A DNA stretch of 64,000 nt from Caballeronia sp. SL2Y3 (GCF_022879575.1 NZ_CP084260.1:1674001-1738000), one strand, 5' to 3'. Counted from the stretch's first letter, positions 35,702 to 46,660 are shown. Numbers and translations: made by a program. Notes: generated by a model from the sequence alone, not told the origin.

Positions 35702-36952
35702 TCAGCCGCGATCCAGCTCGAACGCCTTGTGCAGCGCGCGAACCGCGAGCTCGGTGTACTTCTCGTCGATCAGCACGGAGATCTTAATTTCCGAAGTCGA
35801 GATCATCTGGATGTTGATGCCCTCTTCCGACAACGTGCGGAACATCGTGCTCGCAATGCCCACGTGCGAACGCATGCCCACGCCCACGACCGACACCTTC
35901 GACACCTTCGGATCACCCAGCACGGTTTCCGCGTTCACGTGGCCCTTTACCTGGCCGTTCAGGATCTCCAGCGCGCGCTGGTAGTCGCCGCGGCCCACCG
36001 TGAACGTGAAGTCGGTCTTGCCGTTCACGCTCTGGTTCTGGATGATCATGTCGATGTCGATGTTCGCATCGGCCACCGGACCGAGAATCTGATACGCGAC
36101 GCCCGGCTTGTCGGGCACGCCCATGACGGCGATGCGCGCTTCGTCGCGCTGGAACGCGATGCCGGAGATAACTGCCTTTTCCATGTTCTCGTCTTCTTCA
36201 AAAGTAATCAGGGTGCCCGAGTGCATCTCGGCCTCGAGCGGCATGAGCGGATCGGTCAGGCTGGACAGCACCCGCGTCTTCACCTGGTACTTGCCGGCGA
36301 ATTCCACCGAGCGGATCTGCAGGACCTTCGAGCCCAGGCTCGCCATTTCCAGCATTTCCTCGAAGGTCACGCGATCCAGCCGGCGCGCCTCTTCGACGAC
36401 GCGCGGGTCGGTCGTGTAGACGCCGTCGACGTCGGTATAGATCAGGCACTCGTCGGCCTTCAGCGCCGCCGCGATCGCGACCGCCGACGTATCCGAGCCG
36501 CCGCGCCCGAGCGTGGCGATATGGCCTTCCGGATCGACGCCCTGAAAGCCCGTGATGACCACGACCTTGCCCGCGTCGAGGTCTTTCAGCACGCGCTCGC
36601 CGTCGATTTCGCTGATACGCGCCTTCGTGAACGCGCTATCCGTCTTGATGGGCACCTGCCAGCCGGCATAGCTCACGGCGTCGAGGCCTTCGGCGTGCAG
36701 CGCGATGGCGAGGAGTCCCACGCTCACCTGCTCGCCCGTGGAGGCAATCATGTCGAGTTCGCGCGGGTCCGGGTTCGCCGTGATGTCTTTTGCAAGACCG
36801 AGCAGGCGGTTGGTTTCGCCGGACATCGCCGAGGGCACGACGACCATTCGGTGGCCGGCCTTGTGCCATTTGGCGACGCGCTTGGCGACGTTCTTGATGC
36901 GCTCGACCGAGCCCATCGAAGTGCCGCCGTATTTGTGTACGATGAGTGCCAT
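35702..36952 (-). CDS. lysC: aspartate kinase
   Basis: First step of the aspartate pathway to lysine, threonine and methionine. The 416-residue product has the kinase domain (MALIVHKYGGTSMGS start, FQGVDPEGHIATLGRGGSDTSA near 155-176, split as the family motif) and two C-terminal ACT domains (about 265-405) for end-product inhibition. Its length is that of the lysine/threonine-sensitive betaproteobacterial form. It is downstream of tilS on the same strand with a 340-base gap. Lysine made through DapA (59441-60361) draws on the same pathway. Confidence 0.96.
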   Translation of the reverse strand: MALIVHKYGGTSMGSVERIKNVAKRVAKWHKAGHRMVVVPSAMSGETNRLLGLAKDITANPDPRELDMIASTGEQVSVGLLAIALHAEGLDAVSYAGWQVPIKTDSAFTKARISEIDGERVLKDLDAGKVVVITGFQGVDPEGHIATLGRGGSDTSAVAIAAALKADECLIYTDVDGVYTTDPRVVEEARRLDRVTFEEMLEMASLGSKVLQIRSVEFAGKYQVKTRVLSSLTDPLMPLEAEMHSGTLITFEEDENMEKAVISGIAFQRDEARIAVMGVPDKPGVAYQILGPVADANIDIDMIIQNQSVNGKTDFTFTVGRGDYQRALEILNGQVKGHVNAETVLGDPKVSKVSVVGVGMRSHVGIASTMFRTLSEEGINIQMISTSEIKISVLIDEKYTELAVRALHKAFELDRG

Positions 36953-37292
36953 TGTCGTTTTGAACTGAAGGGAAAACCGCGCTGACGCGCTCGATGCGTG
37001 CTGCTCGTGTTGCTATGGCGTTGCGCTCGACGGCTTCGCGGATAGGGAAAGCCAATCACGAGACGCGGGTGCCGCCGCATACCCGCCCAGGGAGTCGCAC
37101 TCGTGGAGTGACTTGTGCGCGCAAGGGCGCAAGCGGCACATCACGGGCGAAATTCGCGTCTTTTGAACGGAGATGCCGCGCAAAGCGCGTGGCGGGCAAA
37201 CGAGTTACGGTACCTGAACGAGGCCTAAATTTCAAGATTGGGCGGCGTAGCGCGCTATTTTACCGCCTTCGCAGACCGCTCCGTGGCGGACC
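36953..37292 (-). promoter_or_regulatory. tilS-lysC intergenic region with candidate lysC promoter
   Basis: This 340-base gap holds no gene. A candidate minus-strand promoter is TTGAAA (37230-37235), 17 bp, TACCGT (37207-37212); the -10 is weak. The following leader of about 250 bases contains short GC-rich inverted repeats but nothing I recognise as a lysine riboswitch or an obvious Lys/Thr-rich leader peptide. Confidence 0.4.
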
Positions 37293-38720
37293 TCAGGCCA
37301 GCAGCAAATCCGGCCGCCAGACGATGCGGCGCAACGGCGCATTCGCCGTCTCCGGCGCCACTTCGCGATTCACGCCGACGAGCGGCACGAAGAGAAGCGC
37401 ATCGCGAATGAAAAGCAGCGGCACGTCGCGCTTCCACGCCGGCACGCCGCGCTCCTGAAACAGGTTCTTGAGCGTGCGGCTCGGCGCATCGGCGAAAAGG
37501 CGCATGCGCTCGCCTCCGGCACGCGAACGCGCGACGATGGGCGCCGCGCGTAACAAACCCTCCGCGACGACATCGACACCGGGCAACGCGGCCGGCTCGA
37601 ACACGAACGAGCCGCGCCACTGCGGCAGCCGCCAGACTTCATCGCCCTGCCAGTGCAATTCGCTTGGCGCCTTCGGCACCGCCGCGCCCTGATCGAGGTC
37701 GGGCGCATCCGCGCTGTCGCCCGTCTCCCAGAAGAGCGCGTTGCGATACACGCGCAGACACCGCCCCGCGTGATCGACGCGCAGCGCATGACCGTCGCGT
37801 GCATTCGCCGCGCGCCGGAGTTGGCGCAGCATGTCCGCGACGCGCGCCGTCGATGCAGCCGGCAAGTCGCGCGTGCGCATCCAGTAGCGCAGCACGTTCA
37901 CGGCGCGTTCGTCGTCGAGCGCGAGCAGCGCGTCGAGGGCGAGCGCGCCCTCCTCTTCGCTCTGCGCGGTGTCCATGTCGAGACGGGCCAGATCGTCGAG
38001 CAGCCGCTGCGCCGATGCCGCGTGTGACGCGGTGCGCGCGAGCGCATCGCGAAAGCCGGGGAAATGCACGGCGAGCACCGGCAGCACGTCGTGGCGCAGC
38101 GCGTTGCGCGCGTAGCGGGTATCGGCGTTCGATTCGTCGTCGATCCAGCTTAAGTCGCGCTCGTGCGCGTACTGCTCCAGTTGCGCCCGCAAGAGCCGCA
38201 AGAGCGGTCGCAGGCGCGGCACGTTCGCGCCGTCGAGCCGCTGCGGCGCCATCGCGGCGAGCCCCGCGACGCCCGCGCCACGCAGCAATTGCAGCAGCAC
38301 GGTCTCCGCCTGATCGTCTGCGTGATGCGCGATCAGGAGCGCCGCCGCGCCGTGCGCGTCGCAGAGTTCGTCGAGCGCGCGATAACGCGCATCGCGCGCG
38401 GCGGCTTCGAGGCTCTCGCCGCCCGCGCGCATCACGTCGACATGGCGCGCCGCGTAACGTACGCCGAGCGATGCCGCGAACGACTGGCAGTGCGCGGCCC
38501 AGGCATCGGCGTTCGGACTCAAGCCGTGATGCACGTGGAACGCGACGACGCGCGCCGCGCCGAACACGCGCACGGCGGCATCGAGCAAAACGGTGGAATC
38601 GAGACCGCCGCTCAATGCGACGGCGAGCAGCGAATCAGCGGCGAGTCCGGCATCGGCCACCGCCGCGCGGACCGCCTCGAGCACGAGGCGGCCGGCCGTG
38701 GTTTCGCTGTCGGATGTCAC
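37293..38720 (-). CDS. tilS: tRNA(Ile)-lysidine synthetase
   Basis: Converts C34 of tRNA-Ile(CAU) to lysidine so that it reads AUA. The 475-residue product has the PP-loop ATPase motif SGGLDS (37-42), an HHADDQAETVLLQLLRG segment near 131-147, and the long C-terminal domains of the E. coli-type enzyme. It follows accA by 49 bases on the same strand; the accA-tilS-lysC order is characteristic of betaproteobacteria. Confidence 0.95.
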   Translation of the reverse strand: MTSDSETTAGRLVLEAVRAAVADAGLAADSLLAVALSGGLDSTVLLDAAVRVFGAARVVAFHVHHGLSPNADAWAAHCQSFAASLGVRYAARHVDVMRAGGESLEAAARDARYRALDELCDAHGAAALLIAHHADDQAETVLLQLLRGAGVAGLAAMAPQRLDGANVPRLRPLLRLLRAQLEQYAHERDLSWIDDESNADTRYARNALRHDVLPVLAVHFPGFRDALARTASHAASAQRLLDDLARLDMDTAQSEEEGALALDALLALDDERAVNVLRYWMRTRDLPAASTARVADMLRQLRRAANARDGHALRVDHAGRCLRVYRNALFWETGDSADAPDLDQGAAVPKAPSELHWQGDEVWRLPQWRGSFVFEPAALPGVDVVAEGLLRAAPIVARSRAGGERMRLFADAPSRTLKNLFQERGVPAWKRDVPLLFIRDALLFVPLVGVNREVAPETANAPLRRIVWRPDLLLA

Positions 38721-38769
38721 GAGAATCGTGAGGAGAAGGAAGAAGGAAGCAAGCGTCAGAACGACGCGA

Positions 38770-39741
38770 TCATGCGCCGGGCATCGATTCCTTGAACTTG
38801 CCGTAGGCCATGATCTTGTCGAAGCGGCGGTCGCGCAAGTCTTGCATGCTCATGCCCTGGAACTGACGCAGCGAATCGGCGAGCGCGCGGCGCAGCAGCG
38901 CGGCCATGCCCTTCGGATCGCGGTGCGCGCCGCCGAGCGGCTCGTTCACGATCTTGTCGATGAGTCCGAGCGCCTTGAGCCGATGCGCTGTCAAACCGAG
39001 CGCCTCGGCCGCTTCGGGCGCCTTCGCCGCGCTCTTCCACAGAATGGACGCGCAGCCTTCCGGCGAGATGACCGAATACGTGGAGAACTGCAGCATCATC
39101 ACGGTGTCGGCGACGGCAATGGCCAGCGCGCCGCCCGAGCCGCCTTCGCCGATGATCGTCGTGATGATCGGTGTCTTCAGTTCGGCCATGACGAACAGAT
39201 TGCGGCCGATGGCTTCGGACTGCCCGCGCTCTTCCGCGCCGATGCCCGGATACGCGCCCGGCGTATCGACGAACGTAAAGATCGGCATGCTGAATTTTTC
39301 GGCCAGGCGCATGAGCCGCTCGGCCTTGCGATAGCCTTCCGGACGCGGCATGCCGAAGTTGCGCAGCGCGCGCTCCTTGGTGTCGCGGCCCTTCTGATGG
39401 CCGATCACCATGCACGGCTGGCCGTTGAAACGCGCGAAGCCGCCGACGATAGCGAGGTCGTCCGCGAAAGAGCGGTCGCCATGCAGTTCGTGGAAGTCGG
39501 TGAACAGTTCGCTCACATAGTCGAGCGTGTAAGGACGCTGCGGATGACGCGCGATTTGCGACACCTGCCACGGCGACAGGTTGGCGTACAAATCCTTGGT
39601 GAGCTGCTGGCTCTTCTTCGACAGCCGCTCGATTTCTTCCGAGATGTCGACAGCGGAATCGTCCTGAACGAAGCGGAGTTCTTCGATCTTCGCTTCGAGT
39701 TCAGCGATCGGCTGCTCGAAATCCAGAAACGTGGTCTTCAT
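38770..39741 (-). CDS. accA: acetyl-CoA carboxylase carboxyltransferase alpha subunit
   Basis: Carboxyltransferase subunit that transfers CO2 from biotin to acetyl-CoA in the first step of fatty-acid synthesis, working with AccD. The 323-residue length matches the family. The N-terminal helix [29 protein letters not shown] near 134-143, [19 protein letters not shown] near 177-195 and [11 protein letters not shown] near 218-228 are conserved. Confidence 0.97.
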   Translation of the reverse strand: MKTTFLDFEQPIAELEAKIEELRFVQDDSAVDISEEIERLSKKSQQLTKDLYANLSPWQVSQIARHPQRPYTLDYVSELFTDFHELHGDRSFADDLAIVGGFARFNGQPCMVIGHQKGRDTKERALRNFGMPRPEGYRKAERLMRLAEKFSMPIFTFVDTPGAYPGIGAEERGQSEAIGRNLFVMAELKTPIITTIIGEGGSGGALAIAVADTVMMLQFSTYSVISPEGCASILWKSAAKAPEAAEALGLTAHRLKALGLIDKIVNEPLGGAHRDPKGMAALLRRALADSLRQFQGMSMQDLRDRRFDKIMAYGKFKESMPGA

Positions 39742-39868
39742 GTGTTCGAGTCCTTGAACAACGGGCAGGGGCGCAAGGGCGTCTATTCTAACCGCCTCCG
39801 TCCCTGTTAAAAACGCGCGGGAACTATCAATTATAAATCAACGATAGCCCGGCAAATGCGCTTGCGAA

Positions 39869-40909
39869 TCAGTGGTCTGCGGGAATCGGGTTCAGGCTGC
39901 GCCACATGTACCACGTCGCGACGGTTCGCCACGGCTCCCAGTTCGCCGCGACTTCGCGCGCTTCGCTGCGCGTGACCGGCTCGCCGCTGAAGTAATTCAC
40001 GCTGATCGCCTGAATGAGGCCGAGGTCGTCGAGCGGCAGCACGTTCGGGCGCGACAGGTTGAAGATGAGAAACATCTCCGCCGTCCATCGGCCGATGCCG
40101 CGAATCTGCGTGAGCTCGGCGATCACGGCTTCGTCGTCCATCGACGCCCATGTATCCACGTGCAGCGCGCCCGAGACGAAGTGCTGCGCGAGATCTAGGA
40201 TGTACTCGGTCTTGCGCTTCGAGAGGCCGCACGCTTGCAGCTTCTCCGCGCCGAGCGCGATGAAATCCGCCGGCAAGATGGTCGGACACGCGGTCTTCAC
40301 GCGCTCCCAGATGGCTTGCGCGGCCTTCACCGAAATCTGCTGTCCGGCAACCGAACGCGCGAGCGTCGAGAACGGATCGCCGAGATTGACGAGATGCATC
40401 TGCCCGAACTTCGGGATCAGTTTCTTGAGAATGCGGTCGCGCTTCATGAGATCGGCGCAGGCCTTGTCCCAGTAATCGGGACGCTCGATGTCGCGCGTGA
40501 GGCCGCCCACTTGCGCGGGCACGGCGGCATCGGCCGTGACCACGCGCGACTTGCGAACGACTTCGCCCGGCTCCTTGTCCGCGACGAGCGATTGCGCGTT
40601 CGCCGCATCGCTCGTGGATGCGCGGACGTTGCCCTTCGCTCGCGGCGCGGGTGCGATGTCAGCCTTCGACGTCCGCGCCGAGACATCCTCGCCATTGACG
40701 CGGCGCGCGCCGTTCACGTGCGCGCCTGCCGTGTCCTTCGATGCCCGCTTGAGCGCGGTCTTGCGCGGCGCTGCGGTCGAGGCACCAGCGGTCTGCAAAG
40801 CGGTCTGCGTGCTTGCGTTCAATTGCGCACCGCGCGTCCGCTTCGTTGCGGGCGACGCAGCACTTCCTGACGCGGGTCGCTTGACCGGCGTCTTCCTGGC
40901 CGTTGCCAT
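39869..40909 (-). CDS. DNA-3-methyladenine glycosylase II with N-terminal extension
   Basis: An HhH-GPD base-excision glycosylase, 346 residues, that removes alkylated bases. The HhH motif LTQIRGIGRWTAEMFLIF lies at 266-283 and the catalytic Asp in PLDDLGL at 294/295. The first 135 residues are a low-complexity Lys/Arg/Ala/Thr-rich tail with no domain, likely disordered and DNA-binding; typical AlkA-like proteins are near 200-220 residues. It lies 47 bases after cysS on the same strand. Confidence 0.9.
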   Translation of the reverse strand: MATARKTPVKRPASGSAASPATKRTRGAQLNASTQTALQTAGASTAAPRKTALKRASKDTAGAHVNGARRVNGEDVSARTSKADIAPAPRAKGNVRASTSDAANAQSLVADKEPGEVVRKSRVVTADAAVPAQVGGLTRDIERPDYWDKACADLMKRDRILKKLIPKFGQMHLVNLGDPFSTLARSVAGQQISVKAAQAIWERVKTACPTILPADFIALGAEKLQACGLSKRKTEYILDLAQHFVSGALHVDTWASMDDEAVIAELTQIRGIGRWTAEMFLIFNLSRPNVLPLDDLGLIQAISVNYFSGEPVTRSEAREVAANWEPWRTVATWYMWRSLNPIPADH

Positions 40910-40956
40910 CTTGCCTCCTGCCTGGCGAGTCGATCAGAGGGTTCGAAGGTTCGCGC

Positions 40957-42354
40957 TCAAACGCGACGCCATTCGGTCGACCCACCCGGTTTGTCTTCAA
41001 GCGCAATCCCGGCTTCGAGCAACTGGGCGCGAATCCGGTCTGCTTCGGCATAGTTCTTCGCCTGCTTCGCCGCGATGCGCTCGGCGATTCTGGCTTCGAT
41101 CTCTTGCGGCGAAAGGCCTTCTGCCGCAGCGGTGCCGCCTGCTTGCTGCAGGAAGGCGCGCGGCTCGCGGCCGAAGAAACCGAGCACCTGACCCAGGCCC
41201 TTCAGCTGGCGCGCGAGCGCGGCATCGCGCGTGCGGTTGACTTCACTTGCGAGATCGAACAGCACGGACACGGCCACCGGCGTGTTGAAGTCGTCGTTCA
41301 TCGCAGACTGGAAACGCTGCGCGTTCGCCTCGTCCCAGTCAAGTTGCTGATTGTCCGGCTCGACATCCTTCAACGCCGTATATAGACGCGTCAGTGCGTT
41401 CCTTGCATCGTCGAGATGCACGTCGCTGTAGTTCAGCGGCGACCGATAGTGTGCCCGCGCAATAAAGAAGCGCACCACTTCGGCATCGAATTTTTCGAGC
41501 ACTTCGCGAATCGTGAAGAAGTTGCCGAGCGACTTCGACATCTTCTCGCTGTCGATCTGCACGAAGCCGTTATGCATCCAGTAGTTCACGAAGATCTGGC
41601 CGGTCGCGCCTTCGCTTTGCGCGATCTCGTTCTCGTGATGCGGGAACTGCAAGTCCTGACCGCCGCCGTGAATGTCGAAATGTTCGCCGAGCAGTTTGCA
41701 GGCCATGGCCGAACATTCGATATGCCAGCCCGGACGGCCGCGTCCCCACTTCGAGTCCCAGCCCGAGTCCGCGGGCTCGCCCTCCTTCGCGCGCTTCCAC
41801 AGCACGAAGTCGAGCGGATCTTCCTTCGCGTCGTTGGCCGCGACGCGCTCCCCCGCGCGCAGGTCTTCGAGCGACTTGCCCGAGAGCTTGCCGTAGCCCG
41901 CGAACTTGCGCACCGCGTAGTTCACGTCGCCGTCCTTCGCGTGATACGCGTAGCCGTTGGCTTCCAACGCATCGATCATGCCGAGCATCTGCGGGATGAA
42001 GTCGGTGGCGCGCGGCTCCAGGTCCGGGCGCGCGACGCCGAGCGCATCGGCGTCTTCGTGCATCGCCGTGATGAAGCGCTGCGTGAGCGACTTGATCGGC
42101 TCGTTGTTCTCGACCGCGCGGCGGATGATCTTGTCGTCGATGTCCGTGATGTTCTGAACGTGCGTGACCTTGTAGCCGAGCGTGCGCAGCCACCGTTGCA
42201 CGAGATCGAACACCACCATCACGCGCGCATGGCCGACATGACAATAGTCATAGACCGTCATTCCGCAGACGTACATGCGTACCTCGCCGGGGCGAAGCGG
42301 CGTGAAGGGTTGCTTGTCACGCGCGAGCGTGTTGTAGATGCGCAGCGAATTCAT
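40957..42354 (-). CDS. cysS: cysteinyl-tRNA synthetase
   Basis: Class I synthetase of 465 residues. Zinc ligand C30 ([15 protein letters not shown]), HIGH-type HVGH at 39-42, and KMSKS ([10 protein letters not shown]) near 270 are present. I chose the ATG at 42354 because cysS proteins begin [10 protein letters not shown]; a longer reading upstream lacks support. It is followed by the glycosylase gene. Confidence 0.97.
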   Translation of the reverse strand: MNSLRIYNTLARDKQPFTPLRPGEVRMYVCGMTVYDYCHVGHARVMVVFDLVQRWLRTLGYKVTHVQNITDIDDKIIRRAVENNEPIKSLTQRFITAMHEDADALGVARPDLEPRATDFIPQMLGMIDALEANGYAYHAKDGDVNYAVRKFAGYGKLSGKSLEDLRAGERVAANDAKEDPLDFVLWKRAKEGEPADSGWDSKWGRGRPGWHIECSAMACKLLGEHFDIHGGGQDLQFPHHENEIAQSEGATGQIFVNYWMHNGFVQIDSEKMSKSLGNFFTIREVLEKFDAEVVRFFIARAHYRSPLNYSDVHLDDARNALTRLYTALKDVEPDNQQLDWDEANAQRFQSAMNDDFNTPVAVSVLFDLASEVNRTRDAALARQLKGLGQVLGFFGREPRAFLQQAGGTAAAEGLSPQEIEARIAERIAAKQAKNYAEADRIRAQLLEAGIALEDKPGGSTEWRRV

Positions 42355-42817
42355 AGAGGACAGTGCGTGAGCCGGAACCAACCGTGCGTGGAGTCGCAAA
42401 CGGCGTGCTCGATATTGCGGGGCGAAGAAGACGCACACGCGAGCGCGAACACGACGGTCATGCGACCAGGACGGAGACGGCCACGAGTGGCGAAGACAGT
42501 CCGATGTCGGCAGCGCGTGAGCACGAGCGTATGTCGTGTGCAAGACGCGTGCGCGGAACGTCCGGACCTTTTGTTAGAATGGGTCGGAGTATAACACCCG
42601 GATTTGAGCCCATGAAACCTCCTGGCGGCCGCACGGCAGGCAATGTGACGCATGCTTTGCGCTTCGCTCTCGGCCCCGCCGTTCATGGTGTTTCGTGCGT
42701 CGCCCGGCGGTCGCTTCGCGGGTCGTTCGCAGCCCGCGCTCCGCTATCTCGGCTATCTTCGCTTTCTTCCCGCCTCCTTCCTTGACCCATATTCAAGTGA
42801 CTCACGCCCAAGCGCGC
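42355..42817. other. divergent intergenic region, cysS / TPR protein
   Basis: A 463-base gap between the leftward cysS and the rightward TPR gene. I see no gene. A small A+T-rich island (42571-42596, TTGTTAGAAT...AGTATAACA) carries -10-like hexamers on both strands (TATAAC forward, TATACT reverse) and is the most likely site of the divergent promoters; no good -35 boxes fit. Confidence 0.35.
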
Positions 42818-43618
42818 ATGCCTCTGCAATTCTCTCGCCGGCCCGCTGCCGATCGCTTCCTTTTCCAATTCCGCTCACGCTTTGCCGCGACGCTTGTGCG
42901 CACCGCCGCTGTCGCCGTCTTCGGCGTTGCCGCATGCTTCGGCTGGTCGAACGCGGCGCTCGCGCAGGTATCGACGGCCACGGCGGACGATACGCCGCAG
43001 ATCGACGCCGCCATCGCCGGCAAGGACTGGAACGCCGCGCTCACGCAACTGGACGCGCGCCTGGCCACGCATCCGCGCGACGTGCAGGCGAAGTTCAAGC
43101 GCGCGACGGTGCTGGCACGTCTGAATCGCGACGACGAAGCCATCACCGCGTTCACCGAGCTCACGCAGGCCTACCCCGAGTTGCCCGAGCCGTATAACAA
43201 TCTCGCCGCGCTGTACGCGAAGAAAGGCCGCTACGAAGATGCACGCGTCGCGCTGGAAACGGCCGTGAAAGCGAATCCCGGCTATGCCCTCGCCTACGAC
43301 AATCTCGGCGATCTGTATCTGCGGCTTGCGAGCGAATCGTACAAGCGCGCGCAGTCGCTCGGCTCGACGAGCCCGCTCACGCGGCAACGCGTGACCGCCA
43401 TCCAGAACATCATCACGCCGCCGCCGAGAAAGCGCGGAGCGGCTGCGGCTTCGGGCGCGCAGGCGGCGTCGGCGCCGCGCGCGGCATCGGATCTGTGGAC
43501 GCCCGCGCCGGGCTCCAACGTCACGACGATGCCTTCGCCCGACAGCTACTCGCCGTTCGGCGGACCGAGCGGCCCATTGCCGACATCGCCCTATGTCGCG
43601 CCCAACGGCCAGCCGTAA
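42818..43618 (+). CDS. exported TPR-repeat protein
   Basis: A 266-residue protein with a twin-basic N-terminal region and hydrophobic signal ending near residue 49 (NAALA-QV). Two to three tetratricopeptide repeats span about 65-180 (RDVQAKFKRATVLARLNRDD, EPYNNLAALYAKKGRYEDAR, YALAYDNLGDLYLRLASES). The C-terminal 70 residues are Pro/Ser/Ala-rich. It probably acts as a periplasmic scaffold; partners are unknown. It is followed by two cyclophilin genes on the same strand, the first 93 bases on. Confidence 0.82.
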   Translation: MPLQFSRRPAADRFLFQFRSRFAATLVRTAAVAVFGVAACFGWSNAALAQVSTATADDTPQIDAAIAGKDWNAALTQLDARLATHPRDVQAKFKRATVLARLNRDDEAITAFTELTQAYPELPEPYNNLAALYAKKGRYEDARVALETAVKANPGYALAYDNLGDLYLRLASESYKRAQSLGSTSPLTRQRVTAIQNIITPPPRKRGAAAASGAQAASAPRAASDLWTPAPGSNVTTMPSPDSYSPFGGPSGPLPTSPYVAPNGQP

Positions 43619-43711
43619 GCAGGAGAACCCGCGCGCGCAGGCGGTAAGCTGTCGTCCTGCGCCGCGCGATTGCACGACGCTTTGCATCCATCAATCGAGG
43701 ATTGGACCTTC

Positions 43712-44290
43712 ATGAAATTGCTGATGTTGGCGCTGTCCGGCGCCGCCCTGATCGCGACAGCCCCCGCCTTTGCTCAGAGCGCGCAGGCCGCGCATCCGAA
43801 CGTGCTCTTCAAGACGTCGCAAGGCGACATCCGCGTCGAGCTGTATCCCGAGAAGGCGCCGAAGACGGTCGAGAACTTTCTCGCCTACGTGAAGTCCGGT
43901 CAATACAGCGGCACGATCTTTCATCGCGTGATTCCCGGCTTCATGATTCAGGGCGGCGGCTATAGCACGAGCTTTGCTGAGAAGCCCACGCGCGCGCCGA
44001 TTCCGCTCGAAAGCCGCAACGGCCTGAAGAACGCGACCGGCACCATCGCGATGGCGCGCACGAGCGATCCGAATTCGGCAACGGCGCAGTTCTTCATCAA
44101 TACGGTCGATAATGCCGGCCTCGACTATCCGAACCCGGACGGCAACGGCTATGCCGTGTTCGGCAAGGTGGTCTCGGGCATGGATGTCGTGAAGAAGATC
44201 GAAGGCAGCCCGACCACCACGCGCGGGCCGATGGCCGACGTGCCGCAGAAGCCGACCGTCATCGAGTCGGCCACCGTGGTGTCCCAGTAA
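43712..44290 (+). CDS. ppiA: periplasmic peptidyl-prolyl isomerase, cyclophilin type
   Basis: A 192-residue cyclophilin with a signal peptide (about 1-21, APAFA-QS), so it folds exported proteins. The core motifs are [34 protein letters not shown] and [12 protein letters not shown]. The start at 43712 is the first Met before the signal sequence, preceded by AGGATTGGACC. It sits in tandem with the cytoplasmic paralogue ppiB 73 bases downstream, a common betaproteobacterial arrangement. Confidence 0.93.
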   Translation: MKLLMLALSGAALIATAPAFAQSAQAAHPNVLFKTSQGDIRVELYPEKAPKTVENFLAYVKSGQYSGTIFHRVIPGFMIQGGGYSTSFAEKPTRAPIPLESRNGLKNATGTIAMARTSDPNSATAQFFINTVDNAGLDYPNPDGNGYAVFGKVVSGMDVVKKIEGSPTTTRGPMADVPQKPTVIESATVVSQ

Positions 44291-44363
44291 CACGAACACT
44301 CGCGGCGGCGCGCGATGGTCGCGCGCCGCGCATTGCGCTCATTCAACACACCGGAGAAAGAAC

Positions 44364-44855
44364 ATGGTCGAACTGCATACGAACCACGGCGTCATCAAGC
44401 TCGAACTCGACGCGGAGAAGGCGCCGAAGACCGTTGAGAACTTCCTCAACTACGTGAAGAAGGGCCACTACGACAACACGGTGTTCCATCGCGTGATCGA
44501 CGGCTTCATGATTCAGGGCGGCGGCTTCGAGCCGGGCATGAAGCAGAAGCCGACTGACGCGCCGATCCAGAACGAAGCCAACAACGGCCTGACGAACGAC
44601 ACCGGCACGGTCGCGATGGCGCGCACGAATGACCCGCATTCGGCCACCGCGCAGTTCTTCATCAACGTGAAGGACAACGACTTCCTGAACCATTCGTCGC
44701 CGACGCCGCAAGGCTGGGGCTACACCGTGTTCGGCCGCGTCGTCGAAGGGCTGGATGTCGTCGAGAAGATCAAGAAGGTCAAGACGGGCTCGAAGGGCTT
44801 CCACCAGGACGTGCCGGTCGATGACGTGATCATCGAGAAGGCCGTGGTGGTCTGA
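44364..44855 (+). CDS. ppiB: cytoplasmic peptidyl-prolyl isomerase, cyclophilin type
   Basis: A 163-residue cyclophilin without a signal peptide. It carries [15 protein letters not shown] near 47-61 and [14 protein letters not shown] near 92-105, and is clearly paralogous to the upstream ppiA. GGAGAAAG precedes the ATG. The product acts on proline bonds of cytosolic proteins. lpxH starts 11 bases later. Confidence 0.95.
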   Translation: MVELHTNHGVIKLELDAEKAPKTVENFLNYVKKGHYDNTVFHRVIDGFMIQGGGFEPGMKQKPTDAPIQNEANNGLTNDTGTVAMARTNDPHSATAQFFINVKDNDFLNHSSPTPQGWGYTVFGRVVEGLDVVEKIKKVKTGSKGFHQDVPVDDVIIEKAVVV

Positions 44856-44866
44856 TCGTTCATCGC

Positions 44867-45676
44867 ATGATCGATACGAAGTCTTTCGGTCGCGAATCGA
44901 AACACGAGGCAGCGGGCAGCGCGCACGTCGCGCGCCCGCTGTTTTTCATTTCGGACCTGCACTTGAGCGAGGCGATACCGAAGACGGTCGCCGCGTTCGA
45001 ACATTTCATCGAAGTCACGGCCAGCGAGGCGGACTCCGTTTTCATTCTCGGCGACCTGTTCGAGTTCTGGGTCGGCGACGACGTGCTCGATCCCGCCGTG
45101 GACCACGAGCGCGCACGCTTCGCGCGGCGCATGACCAAGCTCATGCACACGCTTTCGGAGCGCGGCATCGGCCTATATGTGATGCACGGCAATCGTGACT
45201 TTCTGCTGGGCAAACGTTTCATGCGCGAAGCCGGCGCCATGCTGCTGCCCGATCCGTATGCGATGACCGCGTTCGGCACGCGCATCGTGCTCGCGCACGG
45301 CGACGCGCTGTGTACCGCCGATCGCGCGTATCAGCACTTTCGACGCTTCGCGCGCAACCGCTACGCGCAACGCGCCTTTCTCGCGCTGCCGCTCGGCGTA
45401 CGGCTCGCCATCGGCGAGCGCATGCGAGGCAAAAGCGAAGGCGCGCGCATGCACGGCGTATCGGCGAAATACGACGTGACGCGCAAGGCCGTGTCGGAGC
45501 TCTTCATCCGAAGCCGCACGCATACGCTGATTCACGGCCATACGCACCGTCCCGCGATGCATCGCGAAGTGGAAGGCGTGCGCTGGGTGCTGCCCGATTG
45601 GGAACTGGATATCGACGCGCCGCGCGGCGGCTATCTACGTCTGGATGCCGGCGGCGTGCGCGCGCTGCCGCTATAA
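44867..45676 (+). CDS. lpxH: UDP-2,3-diacylglucosamine diphosphatase
   Basis: Fourth step of lipid A synthesis: cleaves UDP-2,3-diacyl-GlcN to lipid X and UMP. The 269-residue calcineurin-like enzyme has ISDLHLSE (DxH), [16 protein letters not shown] and HGHTH motifs, giving the full dimanganese site. The start at 44867 lies close to ppiB and its N-terminal 20 residues are variable in the family, so a later start is possible. Its 3' end overlaps the convergent cysE by six bases. Confidence 0.93.
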   Translation: MIDTKSFGRESKHEAAGSAHVARPLFFISDLHLSEAIPKTVAAFEHFIEVTASEADSVFILGDLFEFWVGDDVLDPAVDHERARFARRMTKLMHTLSERGIGLYVMHGNRDFLLGKRFMREAGAMLLPDPYAMTAFGTRIVLAHGDALCTADRAYQHFRRFARNRYAQRAFLALPLGVRLAIGERMRGKSEGARMHGVSAKYDVTRKAVSELFIRSRTHTLIHGHTHRPAMHREVEGVRWVLPDWELDIDAPRGGYLRLDAGGVRALPL

Positions 45677-46465
45677 GTGACGTTCGGCGCTGCGCGCCTC
45701 GCCTTCTATCACTTTTGAGAGGCGCTTCAGGTCGAGCAGCGCCGCGCCGTCCACGCCGTGCAGCGCCTCGACGCGCGCGCCGAGCCGCTCCAGCGCCGCG
45801 ACGATCTCGTCGGTGCGCTGCGCCTGCGTCGATGCGTGATCGATCAGGCCGTGAATGGCGAGCGACACGGGATCGTCCGCATTCGGCGTGATGCCGTACG
45901 CGCAGAATGCGGCGCTCGCGTTCTCGCGCGCATCGGGCTTCTTCGCGACCGCCGGCATCACCACGCGCGCCGGATTGCCCACCGCCGTGCCGCCCGCCGG
46001 CACCGGCTTCACGACGACGGCGTTCGAACCGATCTTCGCCTGCGCGCCGACGCTGAAGCTGCCGAGCACCTTCGCGCCCGCGCCGACGATCACGCCTTGT
46101 TCGAGCGTCGGGTGCCGCTTCGCGCCGCGCGAGAGCGACGTGCCGCCGAGCGTCACGCCCTGATAGATGGTGCAGTCGTCGCCGACGATAGCCGTCTCGC
46201 CGATCACCACGCCCATGCCGTGATCGATGAATACGCGCCGCCCGAGCGTCGCGCCCGGATGAATTTCGATGCCGGTCAGAAAACGCGCGATCTGCGAGAC
46301 GAAGCGCCCGAGCCAGCGCCAGCCGCGGTTCCAGCAGCCGTGCGCGAAACGATGCAGGACGATGGCATGCAGGCCCGGATAACACGTGACGACTTCAAAG
46401 ACGCTGCGAGCGGCGGGATCGCGCTCACGAATGGCGGCGATGTCTTCGCGAAATCGGTCGAACAT
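45671..46465 (-). CDS. cysE: serine O-acetyltransferase
   Basis: Acetylates serine for cysteine synthesis. The 264-residue product has the N-terminal helical SAT domain, then left-handed beta-helix hexapeptide repeats from [10 protein letters not shown] near 65 through [18 protein letters not shown] and YQGVTLGG to about 175. The C-terminal 80 residues extend beyond the short epsilonproteobacterial-type SAT. It is convergent with lpxH. Confidence 0.93.
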   Translation of the reverse strand: MFDRFREDIAAIRERDPAARSVFEVVTCYPGLHAIVLHRFAHGCWNRGWRWLGRFVSQIARFLTGIEIHPGATLGRRVFIDHGMGVVIGETAIVGDDCTIYQGVTLGGTSLSRGAKRHPTLEQGVIVGAGAKVLGSFSVGAQAKIGSNAVVVKPVPAGGTAVGNPARVVMPAVAKKPDARENASAAFCAYGITPNADDPVSLAIHGLIDHASTQAQRTDEIVAALERLGARVEALHGVDGAALLDLKRLSKVIEGEARSAERHL

Positions 46466-46660
46466 GGCGGTGGTCTCGGTCGGGGGAAGGATGGCGCTGG
46501 ATCGCGCTGGGTCGCACTGGGTCGCACTATGTCGGGCTTTGCTCTGCTTTGCTGGAAAAGCGCAAAGCTTATGACGGCGCGCCGTTTCTTGCCGATTGTA
46601 GGACGAGCGCGCCGCCGTTGCAGGACGCGCCCGATGCCCCCGATGACAACGCGGTCGCGC

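Noticed and set aside
36953..37206. Possible lysine riboswitch or amino-acid leader peptide before lysC
   Set aside because: No conserved riboswitch core is visible, and the short frames present are not enriched in Lys, Thr or Met codons.
42363..42785. 140-codon open frame between cysS and the TPR gene
   Set aside because: Arg/Ser-rich composition with no domain, it covers the likely divergent promoters, and it has no ribosome site.
46495..46530. Short GGTCGCACT-type repeats upstream of cysE
   Set aside because: Three imperfect copies of about 10 bases without symmetry or promoter context; too weak to interpret.
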